DNA of 64,000 nucleotides from JAAYYM01 sp964631375. Lineage in GTDB: Bacteria > Bacillota > Clostridia > Lachnospirales > Lachnospiraceae. Each line of letters begins with the position of its first letter. The first letter of the stretch is position 1. Location of the stretch: contig CAZVYQ010000007.1 in the NCBI GenBank assembly GCA_964631375.1, positions 21,368 to 85,367 of the forward strand. The letters run 5' to 3'. Positions 1 through 8,637 of this stretch are shown here, piece by piece. The notes beneath the pieces were generated by a model. It did not search any database. It was not told the origin of the DNA and worked only from the letters and a program-made list of their open reading frames with translations. The position numbers and the translations under genes were made by a program.

Positions 1-1604
1 ATCATAAAATAGGCTACTACCCATATCCGTTTATGTCTACGATAGAGGATACTGGTAAAGGTCTGGCGATTGTTGTATCTGACAAGGCAACCAATGGTGA
101 GGTGGCTGCGGCTATGAACCTGATGGCAGATCTGTCAACAGCAACCGGAAAAGAAAATGAGATCCAATTCGGATTATTATCCGATCTACCGAGTATGGGG
201 GCTAATCGAACAATCATAGTTGCAAATTATGATAATCTGCCTTCAAATTATAAATCTATGGTTTTGGAACAGGATCGCCTGGCGGATGCCGGTGTAGTAA
301 CCTTCACCGATGATCAGTCCGGAAATCCGTTATTACTTGTATCATCCAAGGATGATGACTGTCTGTTGGAAGCTGCTTATATGTTAATGGATGAAGACAG
401 AGTTGATCAGGAGAAAACCAATGTAGCAGTTGTAAAAAAGGGAAGCGCCGATGTTGCAATCAACTCAACGGCAATCAGCCAGATGGTAGCAGGTAATTAT
501 ACAATCGCTGATATAATCGGCAGTGGCTTGACTTATGCAGGACCGTTTCATCAGGAACAATTGATATATCTCCCATTTTCTGAAGACTATTTCCTCTCTG
601 ATGCAGGAAAGGTAACACTTAAATTCAGATATAGTGATAATCTGGATTTCACGCGATCTCTTGTTTCGGTATATTGGGGTGATATTCCTGTTGCAAGTAA
701 ACGACTGACGAAAGAAAATGCGACCGGTGACGAATTGATTTTCACAATGCCTGCAGATGTCGTGGGAACGACAGCAGGGAGTATCAAGATTGCATTTGAC
801 TTGGAGATACAGGATATGATCTGTACACCAAGACAGGAACTGATGCCATGGGCGTATGTTTCTGAGGAGTCCATATTATACCTGCCAGCATCGACAGGAA
901 TTGTTCTGACGTTTGACTTAAAACCCTCACCGTTTAGAACAGACGGAAAGTTTAATGATTTGATGTTGGTGATTTCTGATCATCCGACCACCGAGGAACT
1001 GAATCTATACGCTCAGATCATTGGAATGTACGGAGAAGGTGTCGATCCATACGGAACATTCTTTGTAAAACGTTCCGGTGAGTTTACGGAATCAGACGCA
1101 GATTATAACATTATTACAGTCGGTACCTATCAGGAGAATAAATTGCTTCAAAATCTGAACAGTAAGCTGTACTTCCCATATGAAAATGGAGGAACCCGAT
1201 TCGCAAGTAATGAGAAACTGATCTTGTCAGATTCCTATGCTGGAGATATAGCTATCCTACAGCTATTGGAATCACCATATGCTTCAAACCGTGGAATACT
1301 GGCCGTAACGGGCATTGATCAGAAGACACTGTCTGTTGTAAGTGACTTTATGAGAATCCGAGAGAAGAGATACAGCCTGTCAAAGGACTGTGTGTTGGTT
1401 GATTCAGAATTTAATACAAAGGCTTATCAATTCATATCAACACTCGCATCAGAGCAAGAGCCCTCACTCATGGGCAGTCTGACACAGAATAAACAGTCTC
1501 TGATCTTCACGATTGTTGCAACCTCTGTCATGCTGATGCTGTTGATTGCGGTTATTCTGGTATTGATCAGAATCAGACTATATCATAGAAATAAAGAGGA
1601 CTAA
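1..1604 (+). CDS. BcsB-like cellulose synthase regulatory/periplasmic subunit (5' truncated)
   Basis: The reading frame is open to the window edge. Codons before the first ATG at 33 encode GYYPYPF, which fits the interior of a BcsB-like protein, so the true start lies upstream. About 530 residues are visible: a large extracytoplasmic beta-rich region, then one C-terminal membrane helix (positions about 1498-1575) and a short basic tail. This is the BcsB layout, a membrane-anchored partner of the BcsA glycan synthase that guides the nascent chain. A bcsA-like synthase is expected just outside the window. wecB starts 4 bp after the stop, so the genes are co-transcribed. The family call rests on layout and remembered sequence character; substrate specificity cannot be read from this subunit. 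Confidence 0.75.
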   Translation, partial: HKIGYYPYPFMSTIEDTGKGLAIVVSDKATNGEVAAAMNLMADLSTATGKENEIQFGLLSDLPSMGANRTIIVANYDNLPSNYKSMVLEQDRLADAGVVTFTDDQSGNPLLLVSSKDDDCLLEAAYMLMDEDRVDQEKTNVAVVKKGSADVAINSTAISQMVAGNYTIADIIGSGLTYAGPFHQEQLIYLPFSEDYFLSDAGKVTLKFRYSDNLDFTRSLVSVYWGDIPVASKRLTKENATGDELIFTMPADVVGTTAGSIKIAFDLEIQDMICTPRQELMPWAYVSEESILYLPASTGIVLTFDLKPSPFRTDGKFNDLMLVISDHPTTEELNLYAQIIGMYGEGVDPYGTFFVKRSGEFTESDADYNIITVGTYQENKLLQNLNSKLYFPYENGGTRFASNEKLILSDSYAGDIAILQLLESPYASNRGILAVTGIDQKTLSVVSDFMRIREKRYSLSKDCVLVDSEFNTKAYQFISTLASEQEPSLMGSLTQNKQSLIFTIVATSVMLMLLIAVILVLIRIRLYHRNKED

Positions 1605-1608
1605 ACAG

Positions 1609-2706
1609 ATGAAAAAAGTAATGGTGGTCTTTGGCACAAGACCGGAAGCAATCAAAATGTGTCCGCTTGTGAAAGAACTGAGAAAACATGATTGCTTTCA
1701 TACGATTGTATGCGTTACTGGACAACATAGACAGATGTTAGAACAGGTTTTACGGGCATTTGAGATAGAACCCGAATATGATCTGGCGGTTATGAAGGAC
1801 CGCCAGACACTATTCGATGTAACAACTGCCGTATTGAACGGAATGAAAGAGATATTAGAAAAGGAACGTCCGGATGTTGTATTGGTTCACGGAGATACTA
1901 CGACGACATTTGCAACCGGTCTGGCAGCCTTTTATCTGGAAATACCAGTAGGACATGTAGAGGCAGGTTTGAGAACTTATGATCTTTCTGCACCGTTTCC
2001 GGAAGAATTCAACAGACAGGGAGTAGGGATATTTGCCAAATATCATTTTGCACCCACTACAACGGCTAGAGATCATTTGTTGAAGGAAGGGAAAAAGCCG
2101 GAAGGAATATTCGTAACCGGTAATACAGTGATCGATGCATTACAGACTACAATTGTACCGTCATATACTCATCCGATCTTAGAATGGGCAAAAGGTTCCA
2201 GATTGGTTATGCTGACGGCACATCGCAGAGAGAATCTTGGACAGCCGCTCTATCATATTTTTGAAGGAATCAAGAGGACATTAAATGAGGTAGAAGACGT
2301 AAAGGTGATCTATCCGATCCATCTCAATCCTGTTGTCAGAAAGACTGCAGCAGATGTATTTGGCGATCATCCGAGGATGAGAATCATCGAACCGTTGGAT
2401 GTCTTGGATTTTCATAATTTTATGGATCGCTCCTATATGATCCTGACAGACAGTGGTGGAATACAGGAGGAGGCTCCGGCACTAGGGAAGCCTGTTCTTG
2501 TCATGCGTAATGTAACAGAAAGACCTGAGGGAATCGCAGCAGGAACATTAAAACTTGTTGGTACCGATGCAGATGTGATTCATAGGGAGTTCCTAAAATT
2601 ATTAACCGATCATGATGCTTATCAGGCCATGAGTAAAGCATCTAATCCATATGGCGACGGAACTGCCTGCAGGCAGATTGTGGAGATTCTAGAGACAAAA
2701 TTATAG
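1609..2706 (+). CDS. wecB: UDP-N-acetylglucosamine 2-epimerase (non-hydrolysing)
   Basis: A 365-residue cytoplasmic enzyme that interconverts UDP-GlcNAc and UDP-ManNAc. Family motifs are in the usual order: GTRPEAIKM near residue 9, HGDTTTT (94-100), HVEAGLRT (116-123), AHRREN (204-209) and SGGIQEE (282-288). The length is normal for the bacterial enzyme. AGAGGA lies 8 nt before the ATG. Its place between the BcsB-like gene and an MBOAT acyltransferase implies that UDP-ManNAc feeds this exopolysaccharide. It could also serve teichoic-acid linkage-unit synthesis elsewhere in the cell. Confidence 0.93.
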   Translation: MKKVMVVFGTRPEAIKMCPLVKELRKHDCFHTIVCVTGQHRQMLEQVLRAFEIEPEYDLAVMKDRQTLFDVTTAVLNGMKEILEKERPDVVLVHGDTTTTFATGLAAFYLEIPVGHVEAGLRTYDLSAPFPEEFNRQGVGIFAKYHFAPTTTARDHLLKEGKKPEGIFVTGNTVIDALQTTIVPSYTHPILEWAKGSRLVMLTAHRRENLGQPLYHIFEGIKRTLNEVEDVKVIYPIHLNPVVRKTAADVFGDHPRMRIIEPLDVLDFHNFMDRSYMILTDSGGIQEEAPALGKPVLVMRNVTERPEGIAAGTLKLVGTDADVIHREFLKLLTDHDAYQAMSKASNPYGDGTACRQIVEILETKL

Positions 2707-2719
2707 GGGGAACAGGGGT

Positions 2720-4231
2720 ATGCTTTTTAATTCTCTTAATTTCATGGTTTTCTTTCCGATTGTTGTTCTTATTTATTTTTTGTTTCCGCATAAAATACGA
2801 TATATCTGGCTCTTATTTACGAGTTACTTTTTCTACATGTGCTGGAATCCAACCTATGCATTATTACTTTTAGCATCTACCTTGATTTCATATTTTTCTG
2901 CTCTTATGCTCGAAGGAACAAAGATTCTGTTTAAGGGAGACAGTGATCAGGAAGCTAGAAAACGTAAGGTAGCTATGGATATTGTAGTTGCATTCAGTTT
3001 TGTAACAAATCTGGGTATTCTCTTTTTCTTTAAGTACTTTGAATTTGCTGTCAGCAGTATTAATGTCATTTTGGGTAATATGCATGTACAATTGATACAA
3101 CCGGGCTTTGATATCATTCTTCCGGTTGGAATATCCTTTTATATTTTTCAGGCACTTAGCTATACAATGGATGTTTACAGAGGAGAGGTTGAGGTCGAGA
3201 AAAATGTATTTCGATACGCTGTCTTTGTATCCTTCTTTCCACAACTTGTGGCAGGTCCTATTGAGCGTTCTACAAATCTGCTCCATCAATTCAGAGAGAG
3301 AAAATATTTCGATTACTTAAGAATTAGAGATGGAATCTTACTGATGCTTTGGGGTCTCTTTCAAAAGATTGTGTTGGCTGATCGCATAGCGGTACTTGTG
3401 GATCAGGTCTTTGATTATTATTCCTACTACTCGGGCTTATACATGGTAGTGGCGGCTGTATTATTTGCATTTCAAGTGTATTGTGATTTTGCTGGATATT
3501 CGAATATTGCAATTGGTACAGCACAGGTTATGGGTTTTGATCTTATGAAAAACTTTGATTGTCCATATTTCTCCAGAAGTGTAACAGAATTTTGGAGGAG
3601 ATGGCATATATCATTATCAACCTGGTTCAGAGATTATTTATATATACCATTGGGAGGAAATCGGAAAGGGAAAAAACGTAAATATATTAATCTTATGATT
3701 GTTTTTTTATGCAGTGGATTATGGCATGGTGCAAATTGGACATATGTGATTTGGGGTGGATTGAATGGTTTATATCAGGTGATCGGACAGATTACGAAGG
3801 GATTGAAAAAGAGAATTAATGATTGTTTGGGAATCAAACAAGAGGTTTTTAGTGCACATTTCTTACAGATGATCATTACTTTTATTTTAATTGATTTTGC
3901 TTGGATATTTTTCCGTGCACCTTCCTTAGAGGATGCCATTGGGTATATAGGCAGAATGTTTTCGGAGTTTAATCCGTGGATTCTGTTTGACGGAAGTTTA
4001 TACAATTTAGGGCTTAGTCAAATTGAGTTTAAGATAGGGATATTTGCGATTGTATTACTTCTGTTGGTAGATATTTTGCATTATAAACATTTTGAAATCA
4101 GAAAGTTTCTTGGAGAGCAACAGGTGTGGTTTAGATGGTGTATTTATGTTGTAGCAGTATGCATCCTGTTGATTTTTGGTACCTACGGATCAGAATATGA
4201 TGCAAGTCAGTTTATATACTTTCAATTCTAG
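2720..4231 (+). CDS. MBOAT-family O-acyltransferase (AlgI/DltB type), copy 1
   Basis: A 503-residue polytopic membrane protein of the AlgI/PatA/DltB group, which passes acetyl groups across the membrane for O-acetylation of surface polysaccharides. The MBOAT signature is present: FWRRWHISLSTWFRDYLY, then GLWHGANWTYVIWGG with the presumed catalytic His at residue 336. The N-terminus (MLFNS..F..FFPIV) and the FPQLVAGPIER motif are typical of the family. An SGNH-type partner begins within 20 bp, the usual AlgI-AlgJ/X arrangement. A close paralogue is at 7130-8623, with near-identical motifs along its length. Confidence 0.93.
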   Translation: MLFNSLNFMVFFPIVVLIYFLFPHKIRYIWLLFTSYFFYMCWNPTYALLLLASTLISYFSALMLEGTKILFKGDSDQEARKRKVAMDIVVAFSFVTNLGILFFFKYFEFAVSSINVILGNMHVQLIQPGFDIILPVGISFYIFQALSYTMDVYRGEVEVEKNVFRYAVFVSFFPQLVAGPIERSTNLLHQFRERKYFDYLRIRDGILLMLWGLFQKIVLADRIAVLVDQVFDYYSYYSGLYMVVAAVLFAFQVYCDFAGYSNIAIGTAQVMGFDLMKNFDCPYFSRSVTEFWRRWHISLSTWFRDYLYIPLGGNRKGKKRKYINLMIVFLCSGLWHGANWTYVIWGGLNGLYQVIGQITKGLKKRINDCLGIKQEVFSAHFLQMIITFILIDFAWIFFRAPSLEDAIGYIGRMFSEFNPWILFDGSLYNLGLSQIEFKIGIFAIVLLLLVDILHYKHFEIRKFLGEQQVWFRWCIYVVAVCILLIFGTYGSEYDASQFIYFQF

Positions 4232-4248
4232 CGAGAGGAGTGCTTAAT

Positions 4249-6294
4249 TTGAAAAAGATATTAAAGTTCACAATAGGAACCATTTGCTTTGTAGCAGTAC
4301 TCCTGTTGGCAGTATATATTGTAGATGCAACTCTTCAGTTTAAATATGAAGATGGAGTACTGACTATGGAGGATTTTTATCAATATCCGGAGAATTCCAT
4401 CGATGTACTTTTGTTGGGAAGTTCACACGTTGGTTCGAATATTGATCCAACTCAGCTGTATGAAAAACAGGGAATTGCCTCTTATGTTTTATGGGGATCA
4501 GCACAACCGACATGGAACACTTACTATTTCCTAAAGGAAGCATTAAAAACACAAAAACCGAAGGTTGTTGTACTGGAGACTTATGTAGTTGCGCAGGACA
4601 ATGAAAGTACAGGTTATGGAACGTTAGTCAAGAGTATCACTGGAATGAAGACTTCTGAGGATAAATATAATGATATTGAGGTTTCTGGTTCGGATAGTTC
4701 CGTGATTGATCTGATGATGGGACTTCCTACATATCATACAAGATATACAGAATTAAATAAGATGGATTTCAGCCGCTATTTCTGGAATTTTGAGATTGCA
4801 GACAAAAGTGCTTCCAGTTGGAGTTTTGTGGCTTGTGAACCAAATGATATCAGTCATGTGATGGATACAGAACCCTTAGTGGAGAAGCATGAGATTTATT
4901 TAAAGAAAATTATTGATTTATGCCAGGCTGAAGGAATAGAACTATACCTGTATACATCACCCTACATTGTATCTGAAAAAGAACAGATGCGTTTTAACAC
5001 CATTGCAAATATAGCAAAGGAGTACGGCATAGAATATGAAAATTATAATCTGATCTATGACCAGTTCGGACTGGACTATTCAACAGACTATGCAGATGCA
5101 CTCGGACATATGAACGATGCCGGGATAGAGAAAACAACAAAATATTTAGGAGAACGATTGAGAGCGTTATATGATTTGCCGGAGACCTATGATAATGCGT
5201 GGTTTCAGAAGGTTGATGACAAGAGTCAGGTATACGTACTACCCAAAGCATTTGTGGGAAATGCAGAAAGTACATCTTATATAGATACAGGGATCAAGTT
5301 GTATGAGAATCCTTATGATTCGTGGACTTTGTTAGCAGATATTGATATCTCAAGAGAAGATCTTGATGACAGCGGTATCTATTTCGCGTGCTTTAATGAG
5401 AATGAGACAAATTATGGAGGACTACTTGTTCGTCGCGTAGAGGATCATTTAAATATTGTTGTAGGAAGTAATTACAGCACAGAGATAGAAATTCCTTTAG
5501 GAGACAGCATTCTTCTTGCAATTACGAAATCTCGTGATTCGTATACCATCACCGTGAATGGTGAAATTGCAAAAGGTAATTGGGAAGCTCCATATGAAGA
5601 ATATAATGGCAATCTTGTAATAGGCTGTGAGCTAGATAAGGATGGCCAGGTTATTCGCAACAGTGCAGTGACTGTGAACTCTATGGAGGTATATAATGAA
5701 GTTTGGTCAAATACACGTGTAAGAAGCTGGACTGCATTACAGGAACGTAAAAAGGCGGCTGAGAGAGAACAAAAACTGGAGAATACAAACATAGAAGGTC
5801 TGTCCTATCAGTTACCGGGTAGATTTTCCGGAAATGGTAAGACAACTTATGTGGATACGGGATTGCAGCTTTACAAAGATGCTTCGGACTCTTGGACATT
5901 TTTGATGGACTTTAATACCGAATGCGACAGTGATAATAAGGTTTATGTGTCTTGTTTTGATGAGAGTGGAACAAACTACAGAGGATTGTTGATTCGACGA
6001 GATGAGGATGTCATCAATGTAATATTTGGTAATGCTACTTATTATGGGATTCCATTTTATGAGGATCATTATGCGAGACTGGCAATTGTAAAGGATAAAG
6101 ATGAATATTCAATTTATGCAAACGGAACACTCTTGGCAAGCGGTATGAAATCTTCCTGTGATGACTATATAGGAACACTATTGCTAGGGGCACAGGAATC
6201 AAATGGTACAAAATTCCGAATGAGCGAGGTAACCATCAATCGCCTCGAGGTTTATGACAGAGTGTTGGATACGACTGAGATTGTGAACTGGTAG
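4249..6294 (+). CDS. Membrane-anchored SGNH-like acetyltransferase with two C-terminal LamG-like domains, copy 1
   Basis: A TTG start at 4249 is preferred: GAGAGGAG ends 8 nt upstream, whereas the in-frame GTG at 4240 overlaps that site. The protein has about 681 residues. An N-terminal membrane helix (about 7-27) is followed by an SGNH-type domain with LLLGSSH at about residues 54-60 (Ser presumed nucleophile) and GHMND near 285. Two LamG/concanavalin-A-like repeats follow, about 330-484 and 517-680. Each has the pattern YIDTG/YVDTG, D.W...., Y/F..CF.E, GLL.RR, Y.I..NG, G.L..G and E.YN/YD. It probably accepts acetyl from the neighbouring MBOAT and modifies the glycan held by the lectin-like repeats. 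Activity is inferred. Confidence 0.8.
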   Translation: MKKILKFTIGTICFVAVLLLAVYIVDATLQFKYEDGVLTMEDFYQYPENSIDVLLLGSSHVGSNIDPTQLYEKQGIASYVLWGSAQPTWNTYYFLKEALKTQKPKVVVLETYVVAQDNESTGYGTLVKSITGMKTSEDKYNDIEVSGSDSSVIDLMMGLPTYHTRYTELNKMDFSRYFWNFEIADKSASSWSFVACEPNDISHVMDTEPLVEKHEIYLKKIIDLCQAEGIELYLYTSPYIVSEKEQMRFNTIANIAKEYGIEYENYNLIYDQFGLDYSTDYADALGHMNDAGIEKTTKYLGERLRALYDLPETYDNAWFQKVDDKSQVYVLPKAFVGNAESTSYIDTGIKLYENPYDSWTLLADIDISREDLDDSGIYFACFNENETNYGGLLVRRVEDHLNIVVGSNYSTEIEIPLGDSILLAITKSRDSYTITVNGEIAKGNWEAPYEEYNGNLVIGCELDKDGQVIRNSAVTVNSMEVYNEVWSNTRVRSWTALQERKKAAEREQKLENTNIEGLSYQLPGRFSGNGKTTYVDTGLQLYKDASDSWTFLMDFNTECDSDNKVYVSCFDESGTNYRGLLIRRDEDVINVIFGNATYYGIPFYEDHYARLAIVKDKDEYSIYANGTLLASGMKSSCDDYIGTLLLGAQESNGTKFRMSEVTINRLEVYDRVLDTTEIVNW

Positions 6295-6303
6295 GTGTTA
6301 TTT

Positions 6304-7128
6304 ATGCGATTACTGGATCAAAAAAAACTGAATATCATTCTTGTCTGTATTATCACGATAACCTGTATTGTAAATGTGAAAAATACTGTGTCTGCAGCGG
6401 ATGAGGAATTGGTAAAAGCAGTACCTGTTTATCAACTAAAAACTCCATTTGAAGGAGATGGTAATGCGGCGTATGTTGATACAAAATTGCCTCTTTATGA
6501 TGGCAATATGGACGACTGGATCGTAATTGCATGCATCTCAAATAAGTTGGGTGATGGAAATAACGTGTTTTTTTCATGTTTTTCGGAAAAGGAACCTTAT
6601 AGAGGTCTTCTTCTGAGAAATCCTACCAAAAATTCATATGAATTTGTATGTGGGACAACGGGATATCAGCTGGTATATAACGAGGATGCAAACTATCTAA
6701 CTATTGCTGTTCAGAAGAAAGAGGATCATTATATTGTATTTTGTAATGGTGAGATTGTAAAACAATTTGATTCTGAAGCAGACATTTATACCGGGAATCT
6801 ACTGCTTGGTTGTCAGACAGATGCAGAGGGTAATTTGTTTAGATTCAGTTCAACCGAAATATCTGAATTGATTGTATATGAGGGCACACAGTCTCCTTCC
6901 ATTACAGCAAAAACAATGGAAGAAATGTTAGTAAGAAATAACGATACAGAGGGATCAGTTACAAAGCGTGTATTAAAAAACCGAGACTATGAAGAAGAGA
7001 CTTCGTGGAGTGATGTTCTGTATCAGCTATTTCAGGAAAATGGACATGTGATTTTGTTGTTGGTAGGTGGATTTGTCGTTGCATGTATAATTGTAATAGT
7101 CTTGGATCGAAAGAGAAAGGAAAAATAG
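6304..7128 (+). CDS. Membrane-anchored LamG-like (concanavalin A-like) surface protein
   Basis: The ATG at 6304 lies 6 nt after AGGTG; the in-frame GTG at 6295 overlaps that site. The protein has 274 residues: a signal sequence (about 1-31, ending VSAA), one LamG-like domain (about 38-200) and a linker. A C-terminal membrane helix (about 249-267) is followed by RKRKEK, giving an outside domain with a cytosolic tail. The domain repeats the pattern of the SGNH partners (YVDTK, FSCFSE, RGLLLR, FCNGEI, GNLLLGCQ). It is translationally close to both neighbours (9 bp after the SGNH gene, 1 bp before MBOAT copy 2). It has no catalytic motif and may bind or guide the polymer. It is not a named family I recognise. 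Confidence 0.7.
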   Translation: MRLLDQKKLNIILVCIITITCIVNVKNTVSAADEELVKAVPVYQLKTPFEGDGNAAYVDTKLPLYDGNMDDWIVIACISNKLGDGNNVFFSCFSEKEPYRGLLLRNPTKNSYEFVCGTTGYQLVYNEDANYLTIAVQKKEDHYIVFCNGEIVKQFDSEADIYTGNLLLGCQTDAEGNLFRFSSTEISELIVYEGTQSPSITAKTMEEMLVRNNDTEGSVTKRVLKNRDYEEETSWSDVLYQLFQENGHVILLLVGGFVVACIIVIVLDRKRKEK

Positions 7129-7129
7129 G

Positions 7130-8623
7130 ATGCTATTCAACTCAATTCAGTTTATGATTTTTTTCCCGATCATCGTTTTATTATATTTTGCCGTTCCACA
7201 TCGGTTCAGAAATGTTTTACTCTTGATTGCCAGTTACTATTTCTATATGTGCTGGAATGCAAGATATGCATTGTTGCTGGCGTTTTCAACGCTGATCACA
7301 TACTTTGTAGGTCGATTGATTGGAATGATATCAGCCGAGGAGGAAGACAAACAGCGCATCATTCTAAGAAAGATATTTGTCGGAGTAGGCTTTACCATCA
7401 ACCTTTCAATTTTGTTTTTCTTTAAATATACGGACTTTCTTGTGAACAATATCAATGTTGTACTGGAGAATCTGGGAGTCGAATTGGTCGAGATTCCATT
7501 TGATATTGTGTTGCCTGTAGGAATTTCATTTTACATATTTCAGGCTCTGGGCTATACAATGGATGTTTATCGTGGAGACGTACCAGTAGAGAAGAATTTA
7601 ATTAAGTATGCTGTTTTTGTTTCTTTCTTTCCACAGTTAGTAGCAGGTCCCATTGAGAGATCTTCTAATTTATTGAAACAATTTGATGAAAAGCATTATT
7701 TTGAATATCAGCGTGTAAAAAATGGATTGCTGATGATGGCGTGGGGATTGTTTCAAAAGATCGTGCTTGCAGATAGAATTGCGATTCTTGTAGACAAGGT
7801 ATATAATTATCCGCAATATTATCAGGGGTTTGAAATCATGCTTGCCACAATTTTTTTCGCGATTCAGGTATATTGTGATTTTGCTGGATACTCTAATATT
7901 GCGATCGGGGCCTCACAGGTCATGGGGTTTCATTTGATGGAGAATTTCAATTGTCCTTATTTTGCACGGACAGTGGCAGATTTTTGGAGAAGATGGCATA
8001 TATCATTGACTACATGGTTCAGAGATTATCTATACTTTCCGCTGGGTGGCAGTCGATGTGATAAAAAGAAAAATTATCGCAATATCATGATTGTTTTCTT
8101 AGTCAGTGGACTATGGCATGGAGCAAACTGGACCTATGTGATCTGGGGTGGATTAAATGGTTTATATCAGGTCATAGGAAAGATGTTTGGAGGAGTGAGA
8201 AAGAAACTATGTGAAAAGGCCAATATTGATGTAGCAACATTCAGTCATAAAATACTCCAGTGGGTAGTCACCTTTGTTTTGGTTGATTTTGCATGGGTTT
8301 TCTTTCGAGCAAAAGACATTAAAACAGCATTTATATTGATTCGAAGAATGTTTTCATACTTCAATCCATGGGTATTGTTTAATGGAGGATTGTATAATTT
8401 GGGTCTTAACAGACTGGAATTTTGGATCACTATGCTCGGCATATTCACATTGTTAGTTGTTGATTATCTTCATTATAAAGGGATTCATATCCGTATGGAA
8501 CTGGCAAAACAAGGTGTATGGTTTAGATGGCTTACATATACAATCACAGTATTTTCATTATTGATTTTTGGAATATATGGTCCAAATTATGATGCAAGTG
8601 CATTTATTTATTTTCAATTTTAG
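7130..8623 (+). CDS. MBOAT-family O-acyltransferase (AlgI/DltB type), copy 2
   Basis: A 497-residue polytopic membrane protein and close paralogue of the product at 2720-4231. It keeps FWRRWHISLTTWFRDYLY and GLWHGANWTYVIWGG with the presumed catalytic His at residue 330. Both copies end in a near-identical YDAS.FIYFQF. The stop of the LamG-like gene is 1 bp before this ATG. The SGNH-LamG gene copy 2 follows by 14 bp, so the MBOAT-SGNH module is duplicated as a unit. Two transferases may acetylate different positions or residues. Confidence 0.93.
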   Translation: MLFNSIQFMIFFPIIVLLYFAVPHRFRNVLLLIASYYFYMCWNARYALLLAFSTLITYFVGRLIGMISAEEEDKQRIILRKIFVGVGFTINLSILFFFKYTDFLVNNINVVLENLGVELVEIPFDIVLPVGISFYIFQALGYTMDVYRGDVPVEKNLIKYAVFVSFFPQLVAGPIERSSNLLKQFDEKHYFEYQRVKNGLLMMAWGLFQKIVLADRIAILVDKVYNYPQYYQGFEIMLATIFFAIQVYCDFAGYSNIAIGASQVMGFHLMENFNCPYFARTVADFWRRWHISLTTWFRDYLYFPLGGSRCDKKKNYRNIMIVFLVSGLWHGANWTYVIWGGLNGLYQVIGKMFGGVRKKLCEKANIDVATFSHKILQWVVTFVLVDFAWVFFRAKDIKTAFILIRRMFSYFNPWVLFNGGLYNLGLNRLEFWITMLGIFTLLVVDYLHYKGIHIRMELAKQGVWFRWLTYTITVFSLLIFGIYGPNYDASAFIYFQF

Positions 8624-8637
8624 GAGGAGGAATTCAA

